From NCBI GenBank assembly GCA_964019055.1, contig OZ025206.1:16465291-16529290 (forward strand): a DNA stretch of 64,000 nucleotides. The letters are read 5' to 3'. How positions within the stretch are numbered: the first letter of the stretch is position 1; each line of letters opens with the position of its first letter. The translations under genes were made by a program, and so were the position numbers. This DNA is from Anthopleura xanthogrammica. Lineage: Eukaryota; Cnidaria; Anthozoa; Actiniaria; Actiniidae. The notes under the pieces are model-generated. The model was not told where the DNA came from and did no database searches. It saw only the letters and a list, made by a program, of their open reading frames with translations. Of this stretch, positions 12,601-22,976 are shown piece by piece.

Positions 12601-14507
12601 CTTGATTTTTCAATATTGATCAAAGATGATTTTCTCGTTATTCGTAGACTGAAGAACAAGCTACGATATTTTGAGTGCGGAACAGCAGAGACGCTTTCTG
12701 CCACGTGTAAAAACCTACACGAAGCCATAGAATTGATCGTAAGTGGGAAATAAAATCCCGTCCCCTCCCCAAGTGTTCGGCAATAAGGGTGGCCCTCCCT
12801 TACAGATATGACCCTGAAAAAACTCTAAATTTTACAGATGCCTCTCCCTTCTGAACTCCCACACCCTTAACACCCCAAAAAAAGGTCCGAGTTCTACATT
12901 GCAATGCCATCTCGGCTGGTATTTTTTGCCAATATATTCTTGCCAAACAACTTTGTGTAATTCTTCTCAGTGTGATGGCACACCACTGGAACTCCCTCAG
13001 CTCGAAGGCATCGCAATAGTCAACATTCCCAGTGTATATGGAGGTGCTAATCTGTGGGGCGACACTGATAAGAAGAAAAGCAAGAAAGTACGTGGGAAAG
13101 GTGGGAGCAGAGAAAATGACTTGGCTTGGGCCGTACAGGGTAAGTACAGCCTCTTTTTTCCATGTCTTCACATTTTAGGTTTGATTGTTCTTTATGAGTG
13201 CCTGCGTTGTTGGTAAAATAGTTTTGGTTTCTCTGGTGCGTCGATCAGCCCAAGTGTACAGACTGGTAAGGTCCTCTTGTTGCATAGGGTTGCACGTGCT
13301 GACTGATTTCAGGGCGCGGGAGATTGCGGATCTTTTTGATCACATCTGCTAACCAGTCCCGGAATCATTTGCCCACAAGGTCGTTACCATTTTACTTCAT
13401 AAGGCAAAAAATGTCCACAGTTCGTTTTACTTGACCAATAAAGGTCTCGTTAGCCTCATTTGCAATAAATGAGCTCTTCCACATAACTTTGCTTACTTCG
13501 TTGACAAATCGTTGTTGTTGTATTTAGACATTGGTGATGGGAAACTAGAGGTGGTTGGACTAGAGAACACCCTGTACGTGGCACAGATCATTGGTGGTGT
13601 TCGTGCGCACGGACTACGACTGGCACAGTGCTCTTCTATTGAGATAAGGTTAGCTATATCATGATCGTTTTCCTCCATCGTATTATATTTCCTTTCCTTC
13701 CTTTTTAGATTAAGAGTTACTGCGCATGCGTGCCACTAGATTTCATACATAGAAAGAGAAGCTACATCCAAGTGTCGTATCAGCGGCATGTCACGTAAAG
13801 TGCAAGCGCCTTGTTATCATAATGATAATGTTGACAATCTTCCACTGCACACTGTATTTCATTATAGCTCATATACTCCAATTAACATGAATTTTTCCAT
13901 TTTCGTTAGGACCAAGAGGCTGTTTCCAATGCAGATTGATGGAGAACCTTGGGTGCAACCAGCAGCTACGGTAACATTTCGCTGTATACTTGCTCTCGTT
14001 TACCTCATTTACCCTACCCTACCCTGCTTGAAACCACGTGTCTGTTCCATTCTCTACCCCAGAGCTTTGTTATTCTTACTGCGCATGCTCGACAAAATGC
14101 TATTATGCGTGTTAGTGCAAGAGGCAACGTCACTTCTGTGATATCGCAGACTTAGAAAAACGCCAGCAGAGGTGATCAGCTGACGTGTAAACCAGCGGTA
14201 ATGGTCTTATGTGGCATGCGTAGACTGAATACTACTTCGGCAACATTGCGTGTGACATTGCTCGCAACATCGATTGCCTGCAACACTGCGCGCAATGTTG
14301 CACCGTGTGTCCGTAACTTTAGGGTCTGCCATGCACGTTGTCCCGAACCTTGAATGCTAGACAAACATCTTTTATTCTACTTTCTTACAGATAAAAATCA
14401 CTCACAAAAACCAAGTTCCAATGTTGCAAGGTCCACCGCCTGCCAAGTCGTCTTTCTTCTTCAAACGGAAACAACCAAGGGATCCTGAACTAGAAAGTGA
14501 AATTTAG
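680..14507 (+). CDS. Type I (EF-hand) diacylglycerol kinase, 23 exons, N-terminus outside window
   Basis: Phosphorylates diacylglycerol to phosphatidic acid at membranes under calcium control (family knowledge). Exons with matching phases: 680-871, 1308-1357, 5067-5141, 6454-6573, 6746-6772, 6953-7046, 7700-7791, 8439-8555, 8904-9002, 9385-9465, 9550-9623, 10201-10275, 10715-10800, 11053-11100, 11275-11316, 11685-11754, 12032-12122, 12492-12556, 12648-12738, 12971-13139, 13528-13648, 13910-13970, 14391-14507. They encode 684 residues ending in TAG. Domains in order: EF-hand loops [12 protein letters not shown] and [13 protein letters not shown]1a with the full HX12C, CNMC, CLFC, H, C, C pattern; C1b (CNKC, CAWC, CHNKC); catalytic domain with [19 protein letters not shown] and GTGNDLARC; accessory domain with [10 protein letters not shown] and MQIDGEPW. 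The N-terminal recoverin-homology part is missing and should lie upstream. Splices were read by eye; frame is kept across every junction. It matches vertebrate alpha, beta and gamma isoforms about equally, so no symbol is given. Confidence 0.95.
1753..2140 (+). repeat. Left terminal inverted repeat of the long-TIR element
   Basis: Reads as the reverse complement of 4572-4944 with few mismatches and small indels. Its inner end is GATGATATGATAAAT and its outer end TAGTTAGGCTGC. It contains a short ATATGTATAT stretch and a CACGTG E-box core, both also present in the other arm. Confidence 0.85.
2256..4238 (+). pseudogene. Decayed PIN/FEN1-like nuclease-family gene with Cys-rich tail (transposon cargo)
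   Basis: One gene broken into pieces. Coding frame: 2256-3075, intron 3076-3146 (71 bp, AAG acceptor), 3147-3253, intron 3254-3332 (79 bp, GTCTGT donor), 3333-4238. Removing both introns restores a continuous frame, except for TGA stops at 2298, 3516 and 3654. Visible motifs in order: [60 protein letters not shown]. This order of acidic residues resembles PIN/FEN1 (XPG-like) nucleases, which is inference. The last 35 or so residues are rich in Cys ([24 protein letters not shown]), like a CXC zinc-binding tail. I recall similar unnamed proteins in many cnidarian, mollusc and fish genomes, usually longer at the N-terminus, so this copy is probably 5'-truncated. Function unproven. Confidence 0.75.
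4572..4944 (-). repeat. Right terminal inverted repeat of the long-TIR element
   Basis: Inverted partner of 1753-2140. It ends GACGATAGCAGCCTAACTA. It differs from the left arm by scattered substitutions and short indels, as expected for an old insertion. Confidence 0.85.
7915..8272 (+). mobile_element. tRNA-derived SINE in a kinase intron
   Basis: It starts with a tRNA-like head that has RNA polymerase III box A (GGCTCAGTTGG, 7929-7939) and box B (GGTTCGAGTTC, 7972-7982). A non-tRNA body follows (including GGGACGTAAAAGAACC), and it ends GGGCGCTATATAAATC with an ATT/ATC-rich tail. The head cannot form a full tRNA cloverleaf with a CCA-ready acceptor stem, so it is a SINE rather than a tRNA gene. 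It lies between the exons for C1a and C1b, in the same orientation as the gene. The body matches my recollection of coral SINEs. No clean target duplication was found. Confidence 0.8.
10348..10410. repeat. Short inverted repeat, possible MITE remnant
   Basis: Twelve-base perfect arms TTGGAGGACAAA (10348-10359) and TTTGTCCTCCAA (10399-10410) enclose a second small inverted motif (AATCTCC/GGAGATT). It lies in an intron, next to CCTTTCACGTGACGTC, which looks like an element end. No matching outer terminus was found, so it may be a truncated MITE. Confidence 0.35.
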
Positions 14508-16282
14508 TGAGTGGACAAGCAAGCTTCTACTCAGCTTATATTTATTAATAACGTTTAACCTATTCATACTGTCTCAACTGAGATATTCTCCCTCAATCTC
14601 GTTCCTTCCTCCATTACTAGTTCGATTTGTACACTCGCATTGGTGTGTTTGAATTCTAATCTAATAAGTATATCAAAAACATTCAATGCAATTGATAAAC
14701 TGGACATTGCCTGGCTCTGTAAATAGCCTCAAGGAATCTTATGCCTTTATCCGGGATACGGTTTTACAGCTTCCTTCTTAATATTGGTTTCAAATGATTC
14801 ACGTGACTTAATTCTGTACGTCATTTGGCTATGACGTCAATTCTTACAAGAAAGAACTCGAGGTATTAATGAATGAGGACGATACTATTGCTCATAATAA
14901 GCTACTTAACCATAATGCAAGATTACCAGAGAATAATTGATAATGCTACAAGTTTACAACGAGAAATAATCGGTAACCAGTGTAATACTGATCGGTTGTC
15001 CTCACGGCTAACAGTGCAGATCTAGACCATGCAATCATAACGGCCGTAGTCGTAAGTTCGTCGGAACTACCCGTTTGTGGTCGGGTCGCCGCTCCGTGGG
15101 TTAAAGATCAAGACAGGACAAGTTTCATTTCAAAAAAGTGCATGACCTGAATAAATCGACCGGCGGTCGGATTATGGTTCGATTATCGTCTGAGGTCGGA
15201 TTGTGGTTCGATCATCCAAGGATTTTATTGGCATTGCGGAATACCTTAGACATTTGAGTTGAATGTGCAAAGATAGTTTGTGTTGACTCTCCGGTCAACA
15301 TTTCTAGACAGCATGCTGACGAGAGGTTACCTAATAGAGTAATCGCCTAATCATCATCCATTCACTACTGTGTCTGTCATTCGTCTCATTCCTTGTTCAC
15401 TTGTCATCAAGACTGTCACTTGATATTTAACGTTATCTGCAGAAGACAAGTCTGTCAAGTCCGTTTACATGTTTTCATCCACTTGTCCTTCCATCCTTCC
15501 AGAATAGCAGCAGTTATACAAGATATTTATTTGGATCCTCTATTTATTCACCATTCATCGTTTTCAAACAGTCTGCCTTTCTCTAGTATTCCGTCTGTCT
15601 GTCTGTCACACCACTAACTGTCTGACTCTGTATTACAGTCCCGACCAATCAAATGGCCAAGTTAAAGGGTGCCTTGGATTCAACTTCTAGCCACGTCTGT
15701 CTGTCTGCCTGTGTCTATCTGTCTGTTCTATCATGGATTCACTTGCCTTGACCATCATTCTCTCAACTGGAGCATTCAGTAGAATTGACCAATCAACGCG
15801 GGGGATGTGCGTACTTTCGTTCGTTCGTTCGTTTACAAGGTTTGGTGCAAAGTATATAAACAGCTTTATTGTTGTAATCAATTATCTAAAAAACTCTCAA
15901 GCTACTGGTGGATATCCAGGATATATATTAGAAAGTATTAAAAATAACATAGATTAAAGTATCTATATATGGGCTATACGCAGGTCTTTCAAAGTGGGTT
16001 ATCTATTGATAAAAGTATATTATCATAATCCAGCTCTAGGTGTAAAGAGTGAAAATGCTGGAATATTGTTTAATTCTAGTTGTGTAAATGTTAGTGCATA
16101 TATATCTTATAAAAAACATATTTATGAATTAGTTCAATATGAACTTCACTAGTTTCCCTATGGTAATACAAAGAGCTATCTTATACATACAGGTGGTAGT
16201 ACTGCATTACCAGTGAATAATATGAGCGTGTTTTATTCGAGGTAAGGGGTCAGTACTACACCTACCTTAAGCTTCCATATTA
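14508..16282. other. Kinase 3' flank and intergenic sequence
   Basis: A canonical AATAAA lies at 15150-15155, about 640 bases after the kinase stop, and is a possible polyadenylation signal. A 29-base near-tandem duplication starts at 15165 and 15194 (GGTCGGATT-rTGGTTCGAT core). Short (CTGT)n and (TTCG)n runs occur near 15595-15725 and 15805-15835. No gene supported. Confidence 0.5.
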
Positions 16283-16570
16283 CAGTCAAACTAAGAAAAC
16301 CGTGAACACCTAAAATATGTCTGGAATGTTTATTTAGACCGTTGCTTGTAAAAAAAGATGTTTCACACCACCACGAAAAACGATTGTATTGAATCGTTCT
16401 CTCGTGTATCCGTCTGTCTCGAATAGAAACTTCTAATTTCACGAAAATAAAACTAAAATATGAAGTTTGTAACTTTTAAACGGGAAAATACTTTGCGTGA
16501 CCGCGCTGTGATCAAACACATAAAAATTCCAGACATTTTTTTGGTGTTCACGGTTTCCTTAGTTTGACTG
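16283..16570. mobile_element. Tc1/mariner-type MITE, 288 bp, TA target duplication
   Basis: Terminal inverted repeats of about 54 bp begin CAGTCAAACTAAG at 16283 and end CTTAGTTTGACTG at 16570. They continue with an ACCGTGAACACC motif on both sides. Each end is flanked directly by TA (16281-16282 and 16571-16572), the target duplication expected for Tc1/mariner elements, whose ends typically start CAGT. The interior has no coding capacity, so it is non-autonomous. Confidence 0.85.
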
Positions 16571-17253
16571 TAAATTAAATATGATTCAGTCTGATTAACT
16601 AAATTCTGGTGAATAAGGGCTCCACCTTTTCGCTAATGTTCATCAATTATCTGCGATTTACATCGTGTGGACCAATAACGTTTTAATGTTGCTGTGATTT
16701 TTATCCAAAATGAATAGAATTCGATGGGATTTTGGGTAGTTGATTGTTTGTCAGATTGGTAACGATGTGGTTACTAACTGGGCGTTTGAAAAAACAATGT
16801 GCAGAATTGACGCATTTTCCAAGTCAAGTCTATTCGGGATATGATGTCATTAGGACAAATACGTTAGTTGATACCTCTGGGTAGTGAAAAGTGTGCAAGT
16901 GGCTATTTGGAAGATGTACCGTTGCTACATATCCTATCGATCCGGTGTATCCCTGGTTTATGTCACCGCTCACCTTAATATTCACCTGTTACTGCCAACA
17001 GGAAGGGTAGGTAACCCGGGTGATCATCGATGTTCATTTTCACCAGCTATTGTCTTTAGTTGTTAACGCTGTTTAACAATGAATTTGGCTTTTCGATTTC
17101 TAACTAATCTGATTCAAAATTGTTGTATTTTACCATTTTTATTCCTTGAAGTTTCCAATCCTGCCATTAGGTTTAGGAAGTCTTTGATTTATAGTGATTA
17201 CGAGATATATAGTAATGATCTTGGCTAGATATTAATCAGTGCTCATGTGAAGT

Positions 17254-17310
17254 CATGGCCGCCATATTGGATGGCACCAACATGTTGAGTCATCCAACAT
17301 GGCGGTCATG
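17254..17310. repeat. 57-nt hairpin with YY1-like arms
   Basis: Arms 17254-17273 and 17291-17310 pair at 18 of 20 positions around a 17-base loop. Each arm contains a sequence like the YY1 consensus (GCCGCCATATTGG and its inverted partner CCAACATGGCGGTC). It could be a small foldback element or a paired binding site. Nothing shows that it is transcribed. Confidence 0.5.
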
Positions 17311-18617
17311 TTCTCGCTACTTTGCATCGATTTAATCCAAGAGTAATTGTTCGTGTTTGGGGATTCGTGTATTTAATTAAGTCGTTCAAAAATGCTATAA
17401 GGTTCACGAGCCAGTGTATTTGCAGAGATAAATTTTAATCAACAGTTAGGCTACCCTTGCATGGCTGCTTTGAAGATACCTGCCGTACTTGGTACCTTGT
17501 CCTTCAACGCTTGTCGAAAATAACACCAAACACTTGATTTTCCTTGAATACTTGACCAGGCCATCAGACTAGCACACAGCACATCCAATTGGATGTTCAG
17601 GGTGTTGTTGGCATTGACATTTTCTTGTGATCAGTAGGTTAAATAAATGACTGAATAGGCGAGCGATTTTCAAGTTAGTCGGCCATGTAAGTCTATCCTA
17701 AATGAAATAATTAGTCTAATAAATATTATATTAAGTAGCGGCTACGTCTAACCTTTGTTAATAACGTTTAGTTGTTAAGGCGTTATCCAGTTAGGGAAGG
17801 CAGATAAGCTAAGTATTGTTTAGAAAACATTGGCAACTTGAGCTAAATGCACGTTATGGAAAATGGACATTCAGGTTAAAGGACATCGTTAAGTGTTTAG
17901 TTTTTGTCGTCCACTTTAGTATTGCGTAGTATTTAGTAATATATTCCGCATTTACTGTGCAGAGTAAAATAATTACTGCAAAGGTTAGATGTATCCTTTT
18001 AAGAATTATGAAAAATCAATCTTCCCCTTTATCCAATGAGGCGACTTTCTCAGCTCAAAATGGAGATATGGTTGTGACAACGATAAGAAAATAGACCACG
18101 TCTGCATAAGAACGGTTGACTCGTTTCAACTATAATATGATTGTCATGACGATGATTAGAATTAGACCACGTTTCCATAGAAACGGTTAACTCATGTAAC
18201 GTGAGAATGGGTTGAAAGCAAGGTAGAAATACGTTTATGGATTTAAGGTGATTTTTGTTCCTGGCTCGGAACATCCAGCATGAAAAGGAACGTTTTTCTA
18301 GTAACTTCATCGGAAAAGGGGAAGAGTTTCCAAATTAGATAATATAAATCAGAGAAAGAAATGTTTATTTAATTATCAATCAGTTACTGTTGTTGCTGTT
18401 GAACAGCATCTTGGAGCAGAAGAAAGGAGTTGATCCTCCATTCCGTGTATTCACACTTGGCCAAACTAAGCTATTCAGCAATACAGTAGTAAAATAGATT
18501 TATTGACTTTAGGGCATCAGGGTGAATTACACTATTAAAGTTGATGTGATGGTAAAAATGATTCAGTCAAATCAAAAGTGTGTTCTTGTCTATTGTGCCT
18601 CAGAGTAGCAGGGATCC
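17311..18617. other. Intergenic sequence without recognised gene
   Basis: No supported reading frame. A partly conserved duplication of about 40 bases (TTAGACCACGTTTCCATA-like, starting near 18091 and 18163) contains one good X-box-like site, GTTTCCATAGAAAC, at 18171-18184. Otherwise unremarkable AT-rich sequence. Confidence 0.4.
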
Positions 18618-19154
18618 ATGGAATGGAAGATGAGGGTGGGCAATGGGACAGGACTTGAATCAAGGATGGAATGGAAGATGAGGGTGGGCAATGGGACAGG
18701 ACTTAAATCAAGGATGGAATGGAAGATGAGGGTGGGCAATGGGACAGGACTTAAATCAAGGATGGAATGGAAGATGAGGGTGGGCAATGGGACAGGACTT
18801 GAATCAAGGATGGAGTGGAAGATGAGGGTGGGCAAAGGGACAGGACTTGAATCAAGGATGGAATGGAAGATGAGGGTGGGCAATGGGACAGAGGACTTGA
18901 ATCAAGGATGGAATGGAAGATGAGGGTGGGCAATGGGATAGGACCTGAATCAAGGATGGAATGGAAAACGAGGGTGGGCAAAGGGACAGGACCTGAATCA
19001 AGGATGGAATGGAAGATGAGGGTGGGCAAAGGGACAGGACCTGTATCAAGGATGGAATGGAAGATGAGGGTGGCCAATGGGACAGGACCTGAATCAAGGA
19101 TGGAATGGAAGATGAGGGTGGGCAATGGGACAGGACCTGAATCAAGGATGGAAT
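18618..19154. repeat. 48-bp minisatellite, about 11 copies
   Basis: The tandem unit reads ATGGAATGGAAGATGAGGGT followed by GGGCAATGGGACAGGACTTG and AATCAAGG. Copies differ by a few substitutions, and one has a 2-base insertion near 18889. Because the unit length is a multiple of three and stop-free, open frames run through it on both strands. Those frames are a by-product of the repeat, not genes. Confidence 0.95.
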
Positions 19155-20751
19155 AATAATTGGCAACCCTAATTGAAGCTGAAGGACGACAAATATTAGA
19201 ATCTGACTATTTTCTCTAATTAAGAAGCAATTATCTATTGCTTTAAATCCATATGGTATTATGAAGTACTGTATCTGTCGCTATGACAACTATCATCCTA
19301 TATAAAAACCTTCCAATGATTTGTTGCAACAGCTGATCCGTCTACAGATTGTACTGCCGGCTGATTTATTATCGCACCCGTTTTTGATTTATGATTGAAT
19401 AGTCGGTGTGTGGTCACTGATAAAATTGAATCCCTAATCAGAGATCAGACCAAGAAAGTAGGTTATCTATTCCGGCATAAAGTACGTATTTATACAGTAT
19501 TCCATGTCTTTATCGATCATCATTGACCTGCAGCTTTTGACCCTCAAAAGGTATCACATTTTTGGTTATTTTTGCACACCATCTTTGTTCGTTTAGTATT
19601 CGCAATGTTTTTATGACATCGTTTCCTGGATTCTATCCCTTGCCAGAAACGTCCTATTTCACTTGTCGTGCAGATGCCGTCATTGTTTTTCAAGAAAGTC
19701 CAATTATGATCCAGTCGTAGGTCTTTTCCCTGTTGCCCTCCTCATGGATACATATTGGAATTGAAGTGTAGGTTCTTCACCCTAGTTCTTCATAATCATC
19801 GGTGACACAGCTCTCTAACGTCGCAAACTGGAAATCGTTCATTTTTATTGCGTGAATAAGGCTGATGACAAAGAAGATAAGGAACCATGAAAATCCAATA
19901 AGTTGTATTTTAATCTCCAGTGCCTAAAGCCCTACATAACTTAGTTATAGTTGTGGTCAATCAGTTGTCAACCACTTGTTATCTCTGTTAAAAAAGATGT
20001 TTCTCTTCACAGCCTGCCGACCTCAGTTCACCATGTCTTGAAGTAACTCGAGAAATTTAAATTTTATTGCGTGACAAGGAACATTCCATTACGTGACATG
20101 ATGCATTCCGTTCCGTGATTTGAGGAGTCCTTTTCCTATCTTCAGCTGCAAGCAACATTATTGTTGCTTTATGACATCCAAGTATGACTTTGTACTTGAG
20201 AGAGTTGACCACATATTGTAATTTCGAGCGTTTGGCACAGTAAATCAACGATGTACAATTTTAATGTTTGTACAGTGCGGTTTCCTTGTCTGATCAAGTT
20301 ACAGGTGAAAGGTGATTTTGATTGATTCGTAAGTGAAGGAATTGCTGACAGCCTTGCCACCCAGTATGATGATCAGCGCCGTCAACATCAGCCACTTTAA
20401 GTCTTCCCTACAAGTCTTGCTACATTGTCACGGCATTTCTAAGGAGAAATTGTAGTAAATCCCTAGATGGAACATCGAAGCACGCGTGGATTATCTTCAC
20501 GTAGTCTACTCAGGATCCTGTTGATTGTGTTATCATACCTACGGCCAATATACATGACACAGATTTAGCTTAGAAAGACTCGTTGACAATCAATCTTGAA
20601 AATCCATCAAAAACCAAAACCACTCAAACAAGTGACGTCTCAGTACTCGCGATTAGTCACCATCGCTAAGGACAGCGAGTATTTTAGGCGCTTGTGAGGT
20701 TGTACTTGGCTGTAGCACGAGCAAGCAGATGCTAGACATTGCATTCCTGGA
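19155..20751. other. Intergenic sequence upstream of the carboxylesterase
   Basis: No gene recognised and no clear TATA box close to the carboxylesterase start. Only short spurious frames occur. It presumably contains the esterase promoter and 5' UTR, which I cannot locate. Confidence 0.4.
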
Positions 20752-20775
20752 TGAAGGATAGATGATTCGAGAATA

Positions 20776-22626
20776 ATGAGCCAAGTTCATCGAATTCTGG
20801 CAGCATTTCTTCATTCCAAGTGTGCCTTCCATTTAATGGTTCTTTGCTGCCAGCTACATTTCTATGCAGTCAATACTGTTTTAATAACGACAAAGTATGG
20901 AACTCTAAAAGGTTTTAACGTTCCTTTCTCAAGCAATTCAGGGCCAATCAAATCTATTAATACATTTCTTGGTATTCCATTTGCTTCTCCACCGGTTGGA
21001 GACCTCAGATTGAAGCCCCCAATTGATCCTGTCTCTTGGAAGCCTAATGTCTATGATGCTACTCAATTTAGGAATGTTTGCATGCAAGACCCCACTCATC
21101 TGCTATCTGACTACAAAAGAGTGTTGCTGTCCTTTGATCCCAAAAGAAATATTGCTGAGGACTGTTTGTACTTAAATGTCTTTTCCCCAGACTTGAGGGC
21201 TTCGTACCCCGTCATGGTGTACATCCATGGTGGTGGATTTATGTTTGGATCCTCGATGCTTGCACCAGGCTTTCAACTAGCCCTCAGGGGTGTTGTTGTT
21301 GTTACCATACAGTACCGCTTGGGTCCATTTGGTTTTATGTCCTCGGGTGATAGTGAAGCCCCTGGAAACATTGGATTACTGGATCAAGTTCAAGCATTAA
21401 GATGGGTGAGGGAAAATATTGAAAGATTTCACGGTAATGCCCATGAGGTTACTCTCTTTGGTCTAAGCGCTGGCGCTGTTTCTGTCAGTCTCCATCTACT
21501 ATCACCTGCCTCGCTGAGCCTTTTCCATCGAGCGGCCTGTGAAAGTGGTGTTGATCTAGCCCCATGGGCTGTCCAAAACACTGAAAAGATAGTTAATCAC
21601 ACAAGAGCCACTGCTGAACGACTTGGCTGTCATCATCAAGAAAGTGAGAGTCTTTTGGACTGTTTACGTAATGTCCATGACCCATGGGAATTTTTGAACG
21701 CTAGTTTAGATGCCACCAAAAGTAACGGCTTGGAAAAAACGTACTTCGGGCCGATAGTTGATGGAGACTTCCTGACCGACAACCCTTCTGTATTAAGAAA
21801 AAGGGGTCTTTTTGGTAGAATACCGCTGATCGTAGGAATCACAAGTGACGAGTATTCGCTGATTTTGGGAGACGAAATTAAAAACCTCTTTAATATCTCA
21901 AACTTATCGCGTGGGATAGACAAAAATATTTTCATAAGCTACTGTCAAATGTTTGCTCACGCCCTACAGCCAAATACAAGATATCACCCGCTGTTGTACG
22001 ACGCTTTGCTCTTCGAGTATTCCTCCTGGCAGGCTCAAAGCGATCAATCCTTCTTGCAGAATCTTATTGATCTTACTTCAGATTACTATTTATGGGCTCC
22101 AACAAACGCCGTTCTCGTAGCTCACAGTAAGCATGCGCCAGCCTACATGTTCGTCTTCAATCATCGTTCAAGACTTGACTACACTCCTGTGTGGGCGGGT
22201 GTCCCACATGCATTGACATTCAGCTATGTTCTTGGTATAGCCATGACAAATACAACACCAAAACACCGATTGGTCTATGATGCCACTGATTATGACGTCA
22301 GTAATGCCATGGTAACCATGTGGACGAACTTTGCTAAACATAGCAATCCTACTCCAAGCAAAGTATTTGGAGTCATTTGGGAGCCATTCACCAAAACAAA
22401 TCAAGTGTATATGAAATTTGACGGCAAACCGGTCGCGAGGATGTCCAAAAATTATCAAGCACCAAAAGCCGCTTTCTGGAATTATTACTACCATAAATTA
22501 ATGAGAGGAAGCCCAAAATGTTCCTCTTCTTCCCCTTCATCAAATGACGCTCCAATATTTAAGGGTTCTCTTACCACATGGCACTTGGTCGTCATGGCAA
22601 TAGTATTGTTTGGGATAGGGTTTTGA
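20776..22626 (+). CDS. Cholinesterase-like carboxylesterase (type B), intronless, GPI-type C-terminus
   Basis: A 616-residue alpha/beta-hydrolase, the full length for the carboxylesterase/cholinesterase family; members hydrolyse carboxylic esters outside the cell or on its surface. The ATG follows an in-frame stop at 20752. Hydrophobic residues 17-33 suggest a signal peptide. Oxyanion-hole HGGG is at 151-154. The catalytic triad is S231 (in GLSAG, where most relatives have GESAG), E359 (SDEYS) and H478 (GVPHAL). Cysteine pairs match two conserved disulfides (C102-C130, C285-C296). The residue aligning with the choline-binding Trp of acetylcholinesterase is F120, so choline esters may not be the substrate. 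Five N-glycosylation sequons (N274, N308, N373, N376, N492). A Ser-rich stretch followed by 15 terminal hydrophobic residues with no basic tail suggests a GPI anchor. The absence of introns contrasts with both neighbours. Substrate unknown. Confidence 0.93.
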   Translation: MSQVHRILAAFLHSKCAFHLMVLCCQLHFYAVNTVLITTKYGTLKGFNVPFSSNSGPIKSINTFLGIPFASPPVGDLRLKPPIDPVSWKPNVYDATQFRNVCMQDPTHLLSDYKRVLLSFDPKRNIAEDCLYLNVFSPDLRASYPVMVYIHGGGFMFGSSMLAPGFQLALRGVVVVTIQYRLGPFGFMSSGDSEAPGNIGLLDQVQALRWVRENIERFHGNAHEVTLFGLSAGAVSVSLHLLSPASLSLFHRAACESGVDLAPWAVQNTEKIVNHTRATAERLGCHHQESESLLDCLRNVHDPWEFLNASLDATKSNGLEKTYFGPIVDGDFLTDNPSVLRKRGLFGRIPLIVGITSDEYSLILGDEIKNLFNISNLSRGIDKNIFISYCQMFAHALQPNTRYHPLLYDALLFEYSSWQAQSDQSFLQNLIDLTSDYYLWAPTNAVLVAHSKHAPAYMFVFNHRSRLDYTPVWAGVPHALTFSYVLGIAMTNTTPKHRLVYDATDYDVSNAMVTMWTNFAKHSNPTPSKVFGVIWEPFTKTNQVYMKFDGKPVARMSKNYQAPKAAFWNYYYHKLMRGSPKCSSSSPSSNDAPIFKGSLTTWHLVVMAIVLFGIGF

Positions 22627-22909
22627 ACTTGATTTTATCTATAACAGTATTTTGATCAATGTAATGGGTCAGAAAAGCCTTGCAGGACAATGAACGAGAG
22701 CAATGAAGTGGTAAAGACTGCTGACCAGTAGTCCGTTAGCACGGTACTGAAGCATACGGCCGGCCATTGGTAATTTATGACTATAACGTTTAAAATTTGT
22801 CAGATGGTGTTGACCACCCCATTTCTCCTAGCTTAACAATTGTCTTACTATTCTTAACAGGGTATAAAATTCCTTGGAAACAAATTTATCAAAGCATTTC
22901 AGAAAAGAT

Positions 22910-22976
22910 TTGTTCCCAGTACCCCCGCGGCTTTCAAGTCGGGTGTGTCTTGAAAGCGGGAGTGTACTGGGAACAA
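22910..22976. repeat. Imperfect inverted repeat after the carboxylesterase
   Basis: Arms of about 27 bases (TTGTTCCCAGTAC...CTTTCAAG and CTTGAAAGCGGG...GTACTGGGAACAA) form a hairpin 284 bases past the esterase stop. Probably a small foldback element or transposon terminus. A polyadenylation-type AATAAA lies further on at 23203-23208. Confidence 0.6.

Noticed and set aside
18590..19166. Several frames of about 100 codons on both strands
   Set aside because: All are phases of the 48-bp minisatellite.
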